From Orbicella faveolata (Eukaryota > Cnidaria > Anthozoa > Scleractinia > Merulinidae), in contig NW_018149640.1 of assembly GCF_002042975.1 (NCBI RefSeq), positions 1,341,980 through 1,405,979 on the forward strand: DNA of 64,000 nt, given 5' to 3'. Both the position numbers and the translations under genes were made by a program. This document shows, in pieces, positions 13,131 through 24,500 of this stretch. Position 1 is the first letter of the stretch, and each line of letters opens with the position of its first letter. The notes under the pieces were generated by a model that saw only the letters and a program-made list of their open reading frames with translations, searched no databases and was not told the origin of the DNA.

Positions 13131-13467
13131 GGCCCAGTTCAGACGTCGTGCTTCTGCCGTGCCGACTAAATACAAAAGCACGGCAGAAGCACGGCCTGCG
13201 ATCGATAAGCAATTAATTTGGACAAGCTCTGCCGTGCCACACGCGGCTCTGGTAGGGCTTCTGCCGCGCCAGACAAAATTCATAAATTATGTTAATGTAT
13301 TTTGGAGAATTGCGCTTTCGCGGGGAGCTGACGTGGCCTCAGTAAGTACTGAATTTGGTACGACTCTGGCACGACGGCTGAATCAGAGTCGTGTTTTTGC
13401 CGTTGTACAGTCGAACCTAATTGAAATTAAGTTCGGCAAGGCAGAAGCACGACGTCTGAACTGGGCC
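13131..13467. mobile_element. Non-autonomous DNA transposon (MITE) with 28-bp perfect TIRs
   Basis: The ends 13131-13158 and 13440-13467 are perfect 28-bp inverted repeats beginning GGCCCAGTTCAGACGTCGTG. The interior repeats the words CTTCTGCCGTGCC and GCACGGCAGAAGCACG in both orientations, so it folds further on itself. It fortuitously keeps a long open frame, but there is no transposase. A target-site duplication could not be set confidently. Confidence 0.9.
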
Positions 13468-13489
13468 TAAGGAATATCACGGCTCAGGC

Positions 13490-14690
13490 AAGGCTCAGTT
13501 ATTAGGCTTTAATTCAAGAAGAAGAAGGAGGTGGGCAGAACACTTAAGAACGCTGCTCGATAGACCTCCACCAAGCGAGATGCCTGATATAGAAGCAGCC
13601 AACAAATCTTTACAGGTCAATGAGAACAGGCCAAGTAAAGCAGAGATCAGGAGAGCCATCCAGCATCTGAAAAATGGCAAAGCTGCAGGACCCGATGACA
13701 TACCACCAGAAGCCATCCAGGACCTCGACAGAGATGCTCTACGAGCTGATGCTCTACGGATGACAGGAAAGAAGGCTACCTGATCAAACTACCAAAGAAG
13801 GGAGACTTAAGGGAATGTAAGACTTGGAGAGGCATCATGCTGTTATCAGCTGCCGAAAAGTCAGTGTTGAACAGAATAATCCTGGAGAGACTGAAAGTAG
13901 TAGTGGACAGACGACTGCGGGATGAGCAAGCTGGGTTTTGGTAGGAAAGGTCGTGTACAGATCACATTGCCACCTTGAGGATCATCTTGGAGCAGTCGCT
14001 CGAGTAGAACTCTCTCGTTTACAAAGGGGAGACAAAGGGGATGAGGATTAACACCACAAATTTAGACGGGCTAGGACTGGATAGGGAAGCTAGAAATCGG
14101 CGAAGTGGAAGACTTTGCCTACCTTGGCAGCAACATCAATATGGATGGCGGGTGTGATCGGGACATCCAACTGAGGATCTGGAAAGCGAGAACTGCTTTC
14201 ACAATTCTGAGTCTAAAACGATATCCAGAAAGACGAAACTACGGATGTTAAACAACAACGTGAAATCCGTCCTCTTGTATGCACTGGTCAGAGACATGGA
14301 GAGTAACAAAAGCAACCTCCAACAAATTGCAGTCCTTTGTCAACAAATGCTTACGGTCCATCATGGGCATACACTGAGAGAAGGGAGGAACAAGAACGAA
14401 TCAGCATCCAGATTAGAAGGCGCAAGTGGGGTTGAATTGGGCACACCCTAAGAAAACCGACCAGCAATGTTACCAGGCGTGGACTGAGGTGGAACCCACA
14501 GGGAAAGAGAAACCAAGATCGTCATAGAAACAGCTGGAGGAGAACCGTGGACAATGGCGCGTCAAAGGCAGGCTACACTTGGAAAGATATCGAGAAGCTG
14601 GCCCAAAACAGAAGGAGATGGCGGTCAGTTTCCATGGACCTACGTTCCACAGGGAGTGAAAGGGAATAAGCATAATTCAGTCCCACTGGC
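13490..14690 (+). mobile_element. Decayed LINE (non-LTR retrotransposon) reverse transcriptase fragment
   Basis: The pieces appear in the order expected for a LINE ORF2. A pre-RT segment with RWAEHLRTLLDRPPPSEMPD and IQHLKNGKAAGPDDIPPEA comes first. An RT segment with LIKLPKKGDLRECKTWRGIM and LRDEQAGF follows. Then come a post-RT segment with VEDFAYLGSNINMDGG and a C-terminal region with PRSS/WRVKGRL-like remnants, ending near 14667. It contains in-frame stops and frameshifts (for example after EQAGFW). A large internal deletion near 14020-14090 removed the catalytic YxDD region. The style fits the RTE/CFDP2-like endonuclease-RT elements common in cnidarians, but the clade is inferred. No endonuclease domain or clear 3' tail is present. 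Confidence 0.85.
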
Positions 14691-15179
14691 ACTTAACAAA
14701 TAACGTATTCAGGTTCTACTGAAATTTCTTTTACATGAAAAGAGTATAAATCACGTGATACTAATCGTACGTTGTTAAGCCATACATTAAAATAATTCTA
14801 ATTCATTGTGGGTGGACCCTCAGTCAATATGCTCGCATAATCTCATTTTATTAAAAGTCAGCAATAAACACTAGTACATTATTGTTACTTTACATGTAGT
14901 TACGGAATGAATGAATACCTTTATCTAAGTATCGATACTTGAATGTCAGTAAACAAGAAGAACACTAAATGGAACACTATAAAATGCATTGTAAACAAAT
15001 ATGCAAAATCTAAATATTCTAATAAAATGCTTAAATTAGTTTACCCTGTGAGTGAGCACAGTCGCTTCGATCAGTTCCTGGTAGGTGGGGAAAGAGGAAG
15101 ATGACCTCTTCCCGACTTTACGAACCAATCGAACCGCCTCTGCTCGTAGGGTAAATTGGTTAAAACATATAGATATTAA

Positions 15180-15385
15180 CAATATATAGATATATACAAG
15201 ATACTGAATACAAGATAAAAGGTTGAAAATACAGGATAAAAACTCGAAAGCATATACAGTACAAAAACTCGAATGTACAAGATAAAAACTCGAATATAGA
15301 AGAGTAAAACTCGAAAATACAAGACAAAAGATCGAAAATACAAGACAAAAAATCGAAAGTACAAGATAAAAAAATCGAAGGAGAC
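15180..15385. repeat. Degenerate about 20-bp minisatellite (ACAAGATAAAAACTCGAA-like)
   Basis: About nine imperfect units pair a TACAAGATAAAA-type half with a CTCGAAA/ATCGAAA half. Unit length drifts between about 16 and 24 bases. Translation gives low-complexity frames only. Confidence 0.8.
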
Positions 15386-15884
15386 GAATCTCGCTCCATT
15401 TCTGTCCTACTCAGCAAGATGACAAAGGGAGACTTGTAACTTTGGTTCTCAGTAAAGTTTTGGGTCACTATAAAAGGAAACATTTAACTTTGCGCATGCT
15501 TATATTGCTGCTGGTAAAACCAAGGTGGACTGCGTACTACAAAGGGACTACCTTTACAAATTAATGAACTAAGTGATGCGGCTAGGACTGTTAAGATCGG
15601 ATTTCGGGTGTGTGGACGACAAGGTCTGGACGGAGAAACTTGCAAAGCGGTTAGTTTATGTTTTAGTTAGTGGCGTTTTCATGACGACCCTTAAATTTGC
15701 AAAAGTTCAGCTCAAATGCGCGATTGTGGTTTAAAAAGTTAATCAGCCCCGAGATATACACCAATTGCGTTTTAATACAGAGCCCTTCGATGTGTTTCAC
15801 CTTTTTTCCTCTTTTCCCTCACCTATCCCTCCCCCTGCTTTTTTAAGATCCTGAAATCGCTGCATGTTCCAAATTCCTGCTGCT

Positions 15885-16816
15885 TTATTGTTCTTGAGCT
15901 TCCCAATAAACCTGTTTATGAACAAATTCGACTGCTTGGTTGATTCGTTTGGTCAAGGACTGCGTTTCTTTGAAGAGTTCAGTTTATCGCGAGAATTCTC
16001 GAAGGCATCGAGGGCGCTAATGGTTTCACGCTCGCGGGCACGAACCTCTGCGATCATTTCATCGGCTGCCTGGGAAACTTCTAGTTTAGCGGCGGCGAAC
16101 TTAGCTTCGATCTCAGCAGCTTGTTCCTCGAGGTCACGTATCATATCCAGATAAGCTTTTTTCTTTTCCTTCAGCAACTCGACTCCCGCCATGATTTTGG
16201 CTCTCTCTTTGTCAGCTACCTTTTCAAGCAGATCCACATGATGGTTGTTGTGATTCGTGTTTATGCAAGTTCGACAAATACAACGCTGGCAGTCAAGGCA
16301 GTAAAAATTCGCTACTTCTTCCTCGTGATTCCGCTCAGAGCAAAAGGAATTCCGCCTTAGAAAAGCATCGTAGTCGTCTTCTCCAAATTGCTTCAATGAC
16401 GTGACTTTGTGTCCTTCAAACGCAAAACTTCTGAGTCGTTCGTGTGCGTTCAAACAAACAGGGCACATAAATCTCACACAATCAAAACAATAGCTGGTCT
16501 CGGCGCTCGTTTTCTTGCAATTGCCACAGACGACTTCACTTCCATCGCCGCTTTGTAGAACAGCGGAAAGACTCAACAAATTGTTGTGGAGAGCGCTGGT
16601 CGGCAAATGATCAAAACGATTTCCTTCAGGGACGGCAATTTCACACTCGCACTCGGGGCAGTGAAACTTTCCTCTTCTTTGGCTGGCTGCTGCGTGTTTC
16701 TCCAAGCACTCACAACAGAACGTATGGAGACACACAATGAGCTTCGGGTTGGTGTATGTGCCCTTACAAATCGGGCAAGTTGTGCGTTCTTTGAGGTCTG
16801 TCAAGAAAGACGCCAT
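15885..16816 (-). CDS. TRIM-type RING/B-box/coiled-coil protein with probable frameshift
   Basis: Probably a RING-type E3 ubiquitin ligase of the tripartite-motif group. The intact reading frame is 15953-16816 (287 aa). I start at the ATG at 16816 (MASFLTDLKER) because it lies just before the RING; a longer open frame begins at 16864. Domains in order: a C3HC4 RING (CPIC, CLHTFCCEC, CPEC); a first B-box (CGNC, CFDC, CPVC); a second B-box (CSERNHEEE, CLDC, CRTC with HNNHH); and a coiled coil rich in E/K/A. The frame stops after SSKKRSP. One frame over, the sequence continues naturally as KETQSLTKRINQAVEFVHK and stops at 15885. A one-base loss within the coiled coil, in the gene or in the assembly, is therefore likely. 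No filamin, NHL or SPRY domain follows. It has a single exon, as many cnidarian TRIM genes do. Confidence 0.85.
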
Positions 16817-16864
16817 CGAAAACTGGAAGATTATACGAAAACGATAACGAAATCGACCAAGCAC

Positions 16865-18551
16865 ATCTGTTTGTTGTATTGTGTTTGCTATTCCGAGAAA
16901 TTATATACTGAGTGTAAATCTTATGACAATGGTCTTATTTTTAGCAACCAACCAGCCAGTTCGACCCCTCTGACCCCTTGGATGTGCATACATTAATTAA
17001 AGGAGCCCAGTTCACGGTATTTTGATTTTTTTCCTTAATTGATGTACAAAGTCACCTTCAAAAATTGATTTTAATTTTAAAATCATCCTACGTCGTATCG
17101 GTCTCTGCTTTTGTAAAGATTCAAAACTAAAGTTTACTAAGGCGAACAACAGACGTTAGAGAGCACAAAGTCTCTGCGCTGATTACCGAAAACAGCATAC
17201 ATGCTATTCTTCGCTTGCACCTGACGTCATCTTTTTCTAAAATCCTAAACTAAAGGGCCACCAAAGTTTTTATCCTCATCAGGCATAAGAGGAGATGAAT
17301 TTTGAATTTCAGAGTTATCAGTTATGGCGGTGTGTGATGCTACGAATACGTTTGTTGAAAAATATATTCTTATCTCGTGAGCTTGTCCAGAAGTTAAAGT
17401 AGTAGGAAAAGTGCTCACGTAAATGCTTGTTTGTTCAGTACAGATAATCAGTCGCCTAGATAGCCAAAGTAAGTTTCGGATGTTTAAAATATTGTCCGGC
17501 CGCCGTGTTGATGTACCACGGAGGTAAAACAACATGGCGGCTCCATACTAGGCTCTGTAAATTACGAATACACTCTATCTGAAGTGTAGGAAAACGTACA
17601 GACTTATCTTTTTATTGCGTGACAGTACAATCCAAGATCAAGAATAGTTGTCAAACTCCGGCTGTCGTTATCATGGCAGCCATATTTCAAAATGTTCACC
17701 CTAATTTGACGTTTTAGTATGGATTCGGATTTTATGACATTTTCATTTTCAAACTCTTTACATTTCTTCCATCGTTATATTTTTCCTGTTCAGACTCAGT
17801 TGAAATGCTTTTGAAATCCATGCCAAGATGACGGATCCAAGATGCGGACATTTTGAAATGTGTGACGTCATTTTAGCGTTCTCACCAAAGTAAAGAAGTT
17901 CGGATGCTTTACACATCATATACGTTTGACTGCTATTGAGTTAAAAACTTTTGGAGATAAACGATCATGAAGGGAGCACAGATCCGAAGTCGCCAATCAG
18001 GGCTCAAGAACAATGGGAAACCATAACAAACTGACTAGTGTTAAAAGTCGTTAGTAAAACAAATAGGAACACTAATTCTGATAGACGCATCACGGCGTTT
18101 ACAGTACTGCATGACAAACCTGAGAAATTTAGGCTAATTTTTCAAGATGTGCCATACATCATGACATGACAGATTTTGTAAACTGTGGAACTGGTCATTG
18201 TTTTCTCGGCTTTACTTTCCTCCAGTTCAAATGCTCAGTTTGAGTAGAAAGTATATGTTTAAATGGCACTTCGTCGTCGTTTAAACCTTTATACATGTTG
18301 AAAAAGTTTACCTCTTTTTCTACCATGTGTTTCTACGGGAACATGGGTTCCCGCAGGTTCCCGCCCAAAGTTGCGGATTACTGTGGAAGACCGTGGAAGA
18401 CTAGTACCAAGAATCAACGTGCGTGCGCACACGTTTGTGAGAGTAACGCAAGGCGAAGTAGAGAAAAAAATGGCGGCGGTAATTTGAAGGTCGTTTATTT
18501 ACGATGTTTTAGCAACGACTTATTTCTTGAAAACGCGCCGATCGCCTAGTA
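16865..18551. other. Gene-free spacer between TRIM and PAN3 (head-to-head)
   Basis: The two genes diverge from this 1.7-kb interval, so it must hold both promoters. A minus-strand open frame of 96 codons at 17245-17535 has no recognisable domain or neighbouring splice structure. I see no TATA-like element I would defend. The GC-richer stretch with ATGGCGG near 18468-18480 is a plausible PAN3 5' UTR. Confidence 0.4.
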
Positions 18552-21500
18552 ATGAATCATTCTAACTCGGCGACAGGTTACAGACCTTCAAGGCCCATGC
18601 TATGTCGGTACTACAATACGAATGGATACTGTTTTTATGGCGATCAATGCCAGTTTGTTCACGCGAAGCCTTCTTCCAACGATGGTCGCACGGGTTAGTA
18701 TTTACGGTATATAAACAACGATCGAAAATTATTGCTTTTTTTCTCTGTACATATATTAGTACCTAACTCTAATGCACGTATATTTTTACGTTATTTAGAA
18801 ATGTCATTGGATGAATTTTAAATCATTGTGGGTCAACGGTAGATTTCAATGGAGTTACTGTAGTTTCAACAACAAAACCAATATTGGATCGAGTTCGGTT
18901 TTGCAAATTCAAAATTGAAAACAAATTCGCTCCTTCTTTCAAGATGTCTATTAAAAACCAATAAAACAGACAGACAGGTAGTCGTTTGATATTTAAACAA
19001 GAATTGCAAAGTGTAGCATCATAATAATTATTAATAACAAGTCTACAAGGAATTTATCAACCGTTTATCACAGTATTTGCAGCTGGTTGTTTAGGAAAAG
19101 AGCCAACAATTCAAATGTTATTGGCCGAACAGAGACTTGCATAATGTAACATAAGCTTGTTTTAACAAGATGCTTTATGTGCATGATGCAGCTAATTAGC
19201 TCAAGACAGTACAACTACAGTACCAATTTACTTTTTTTGCATGATACAGTCTGAAAATGTTGTATAAATTTATCCCTATAAACGATGTACTAACACATTT
19301 TCGACATGATTATGCATTAATTTGTATCCTGTAGAGCAATTATGTAGATACCTGATGTCTTTGATTTCATTGAGTTTTTTCATCAAATTGTCGATTTTTC
19401 AACGAAATTGTCACCAACATTTCTATTATTATGTTGTGCAATAACATTATTATTAATTACAATAATTTCTATATTCAATTTTTCTGGGTCTGACAGATTT
19501 AATACTCGTAACATAGGTCAATACTTTGACTGAAAGTGATTAATTCTTTGTAAATCATAACTACAGTGTCCTAGATTGTTGTTTGATCAATAGTATTGAT
19601 TTTGTCGAAAACACCCTTACAGAGGCTCAGTGTTGATAGGTTTTGACAAAACAATGAGTGGGTGTGGTTGAAGGCAAGGACAAATTCTGTGTATGACTTA
19701 CATGTACATTTAAGTCGTAAAATTTCCAAGTATCCTACAGTAAAGAGCAGTGCTTTCAGTTAGTTTGACAATACAACTAATTTTATATGAGAAAACTAAA
19801 ATCAAATGTTAGGTAGATCGGGGTGAAATCAAATCCCAGGTACTTATACTCACAGAGATATGACTCTAGGCAGTCTAGCAAACACCATCTGGCCCCACAC
19901 ACATCAACAATTCATTTAGAAATTTACAATTCATAGTATTCACCATCTGAAGACATATTCATAAAGCATGGTTTTCACTAACGACATAAGCACAAGCGCA
20001 AACTCAATAATTCTTATTTGTGAAAACGGCATTGATGCAAGCATAAGCACAAGTGCAAGCACAAGCACAAGAATTGAAATTTTTCCTTTTCTTGTGCTTG
20101 TGCTTATGCTTGCATTTGTGCTGCAACAAGTGAAAACAAAATACCACTCGGATGATTTTGCTTGTGCTTGTGTTTGCATCAAATTTTGCTTTCACTTTGG
20201 TCATCCCTATTGCTTGCGTTTGTGTTTGGCCTTGCGCTTGTGTTTGCATCGCTAGTGAAAACCAGGCTTAACTTTCCACAATTGAAATAAATCTTAATAC
20301 TTAGATTGTACATATGTGATAACATAGATAAAATATATGGCTCTCTGTCATTCGTGAACATGGACATTCTGCATATGCAACATGACCTCAAGCTAAATAT
20401 TTTTCTTTGATATATGGCTAGCTCTGTGCGGGGGCAAGATGAACCAAATCTTACACTGCGATTGGCTAGCTGAGTGGGCAAGATGGAGCTATCTTGCCTG
20501 CTTATAAGAGCCTACCTGTCGTGTCCCGCAAGATATATTTACCCGAAAGTGATATAATAACTCATTTATTGACCAAGCTTGTTTGCTCAAGACGACTGGA
20601 TATTGGCTTTGCTCTTTTTTACAAGTTCATGGACCTCAGCTCTGTCTCGGTCCATAGTCACACATATAAAGAACTTGGCCAATATTCAGTCATCTTGACC
20701 TCACGCTTAGTCAATAACCCATATATCTGGCCCTCCCAGTCAGCAGATAAGCTTACAATGAATCTTACCTATTTTTCTTTCTCATAGCTGGAGATAAGAG
20801 CTTCACTATTGGGGCTCCAAACAGTGTGAACTCATTTCATCGGAGCTCATCCACACCAGTGTTCCCCTCACCTGCCAATGGACCACCTATCAATAATGGT
20901 CCTCCTATCAATAATGCCCCACCCATTAATAATGGCCCCCTTGGGCCAAAAGGGCTCAGAGGTGGAGGTTTCAAGAGTAATACCACTGTTTCTGATAACT
21001 ATGTCAGTAATATGGCACAGATATCAATATCCACAAATAAGGTATGTATGGTGTGGCTCTGCTCTATAAAGAATACCTGAACCTTCAGAACCCCCCACCA
21101 TCCCTCTTTACAAGTGGCCCCACTAACAATCCCTTCTTCTACTCCCTCAATTCTTTAAGTCTTTTCACTGTGTGAGGAACTGCCATTGTGTTATTTGGCA
21201 ATTTTAAATGTTGTTGAATTTGTTTTCTCAATCATCCAATCAGAAAGTGTTGGCTTTGGAGGTCTTACAGTGTACCATGGCAGGAGTTTTATTAAGGGCC
21301 AGGCAGTGGTGGATCTAGGGGAGCGGGCCCCCCTTATTTTGGGTGAAAAAAGAAGAAATGACTGAAGGAAGAAAAGCCGGCAGGGCAAGTAAAACAAAAC
21401 TGGACCCCTCCCCCCCTTAGCTCAAAGTCTGGATCTGCTACTGCCAGGCACCGGGCAAATTGACCGGCTGTGAGGAAGATTTTGCCCACCTGGTCTGACC

Positions 21501-24500
21501 ATCTAGAATAAAGTTTTTCTTATAAAGAAGTTCAGTTTAAAAAGTTTTGCCCGCCTGTGAAAACCAGTTGCCCTCTTGCTGAAAACGTTAATGAAACCCC
21601 TGCCATGTGACATGTAACATGAGGACTAACTATTGGATGGTCAAAAATCAAATATACATGTACATTACTACTGATTTTCAATGTACATATTGTTGGGCAA
21701 GAACTCTTGTTAGGTATTAAATGAGAAAAATGAAAAGAAATAATTATTGTTGTTACTGATTTGACTGACAAGTGAAGCACTTGATCACTGGTTTGATAAA
21801 GATTTATAAATCTTCTTGGAAGCAAATTCAAAAGGCTACGTTGTGTAATGTTTCAAACCTTAGCCCTTTGTCAAAGCAAAGTATTAGGCATGAGTTTTCT
21901 TCCGATGTGTATCACTATGTTTAAGGATTCCTTTGTTTCTTTGTTTTACAGATGCCTCCAGGATCTCTTGGTGGGCATCCATCTCCTCTCTCACCTTCAA
22001 AGAAGGCATTTGCATCATCCTTAGCTCCGGGTGGACCAGTGTCTCCTCTACATTCTCCCAACAAACCGTCTCTTGGATCCCCAAAACCACAACACAACCC
22101 AGTCACGTCACAAGCATTTGAATTTCTTCCATCGGCTGCAGTGAGTGATTTAGTTTGAAGTGTTTAAAAAGTGATTTCAGCTTTTTCATTAAGGACCGGA
22201 CGTCAGGCAAATTGATTAGCTGTGAGGACACTTTTGCCCGCCTGCTTTGGCCATCTAAACAAAAGTCTTTCATATAAAGATGTCCAGTTCTTGAAAACAT
22301 TTTGCCTGCCTGTGAAAACTAGTTACCTTCCAGCTGAAAACTCAATGAATCCCACTTTTCTTCACAATTAATAAAAATTATTCATGTAAAAAACTATCTT
22401 CATCAGATTCATTTATATTTAAGCAAGAAAGAAAGCATTAATTAATAGTGGAGCTCTGGCGGTCTGAAGGGCCGCCAAGCGGAGCCCCATACTCATATAG
22501 GAAAGAAAAGGAAACCCATGAGTTGATTTTCTCATGGTTATCATGGCTAGCGGTATTGCTCGTGGACGCGTACACACGACGGCGATGACGACGACAGAGT
22601 CGCGCAACAGGTTGCGCAATAGGTTGACAGAGATATGCAGCCTTGGTTTACCGTGTACTTCTTTGATATTGGACATCCAAATTATGATCTATTGACACCT
22701 ATCAAAACAAGGTATCCGCTGACCAGTATCACGTGACCATATCGCGGGCTCAAGTTTAAAGCTCATCGAGGTCGAGTGTTTTTTTACAGTTGACCACTGA
22801 CCAAGTGCTGGTTTTTCGATTGGATTGCAGGCTCATGCCAGGTTAACTTGTTGAAAACAGGGCAGGATTAACGCTAACCCAGGATTAAAAGTTAACCGAA
22901 TTATAACTTTTTCTTCTATACAAATGTTTTTGGCTGCTTTGTTTTGTGTATATAGTGATTATTAAAACTCAAAACAGAAGGCTAAACAATATACAGAAAA
23001 CCTCAACGCAAAGTTACAAAACTCTAATCAAAATTCTACCTTTTCCTGGGTTAGCTTAATTTGGCTCTGAACAACCCGGCCCAGGAGCTATGCTTTTAGG
23101 CTGGCCGAAATCTATATATTAGGAAATCTGCTCAACTGATGAAGAATTCAGAGCTATATAAAATTTGCCCTGTCATCCAGAAATGTCTGCTTAATTCTCT
23201 CAGCTTGAATAGACATTAATTTTTACAAGATTTACAGGTATACTTACATGTACATGTAAGACAAACCATGCAGTTGAATGTGTTTATAATTACAGAACTG
23301 ATGTCTACTTCATGTCTTTTTTACTTCAGCTACTTAAACATTTATCTTCACCTGGAGTCTGTTAATTACATTATTGCCCCTGGAGTCATTTTGTGTAATA
23401 TTTTGTATGTAACTAAAGGCTTTTTTTTGCTAGTTCAAAGACAAGCTGCATAGTAGTCACTGCGATGTTTAGTCTTTAGTGTTTAGTCTTAAGTGTTTAG
23501 TGTTAGGTCTACACTCATTGTCTGGTTCTTTCACATACTTCTTAGAATCAGAGTCTGCCCCAGGTCCCAATGCACAGTCAAGCTCAGGTCCCTGCTCCTC
23601 AGCAGATGGAATCTATTGGTGGAACAACTTACTTTTACACTCAACAAGCACAACAACAGCCTGCTGTGGTGAGAGTTTCATCAGTTTAACAGATTGAAAA
23701 CAAATTAGTTTAGTGTCCTCTGCATTCACCTTTTATTGCTTCGCATCATATTATTAAACAAATTGTCTCGGTACAACAATCCAATAAATTTATTTACTAT
23801 GTTCAGCAGAATCAATAGTTCTTAGCCACTCTTAACATGTACATGAGTCAAGCTATGCAATGCAAAATAGGTTTTAAGTTCACATGATAAGAAAAAAGCA
23901 CTCATTATGATTCATGTTCAGTTAGTCTTAGCTACTTGCAATGTGTTGTAGAAAATATCCAGGCCCAGGTTTTGAAATTAGGACTCACTGTTTGCCAATG
24001 TGACCAAAAATCTAGTATTGGTGACCAGATATTAAGAACTGGTTGCCTGTAGGTGACTCACCTTGTCTTATATTGTCTACCTTTCAACCTCAAAGGAAAA
24101 TTGACCTTACTTGTAAATGAAAGATACAATTTATGCAAATACAACTGTAGATAAATACCAGTAACAAAACAAACCTGTGATTCTTCAATTGCCGACTGGA
24201 TCCCCATGCCAGATTGAGGCTCCTTTCAATTTCATGCATTTATATGTGTAATTTGATATTTATTTATTTATTTATTCATCTATTTATTTATTTTCTATGA
24301 TGTTTTCTCTTCCAGCTGTTTCCTTCGTACCAGGCATACATTTCCGAACCCTCTCACCTTGCTCATCTCCACAGCAGTCAAACACGTAACAATGCGTTCT
24401 CTATGTCGGCTCAGATTCGACAGGTATAAAGGTTCAGTCATGAGGAGTTATAAATATTTATACATAACTTTGAGATATGATGTGCTTTTTATTGTACGTG

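Noticed and set aside
13036-13470. 144-codon open frame as a gene
   Set aside because: It spans a MITE with inverted ends from one terminus to the other, so the frame is fortuitous.
17245-17535. Minus-strand 96-codon open frame
   Set aside because: No domain, no splice context and no resemblance to a known family. It overlaps repeat-like sequence with low-complexity flanks.
18295-18549. 84-codon open frame just upstream of PAN3
   Set aside because: It ends three bases before the PAN3 start, has no domain, and lies where the 5' UTR or promoter is expected.
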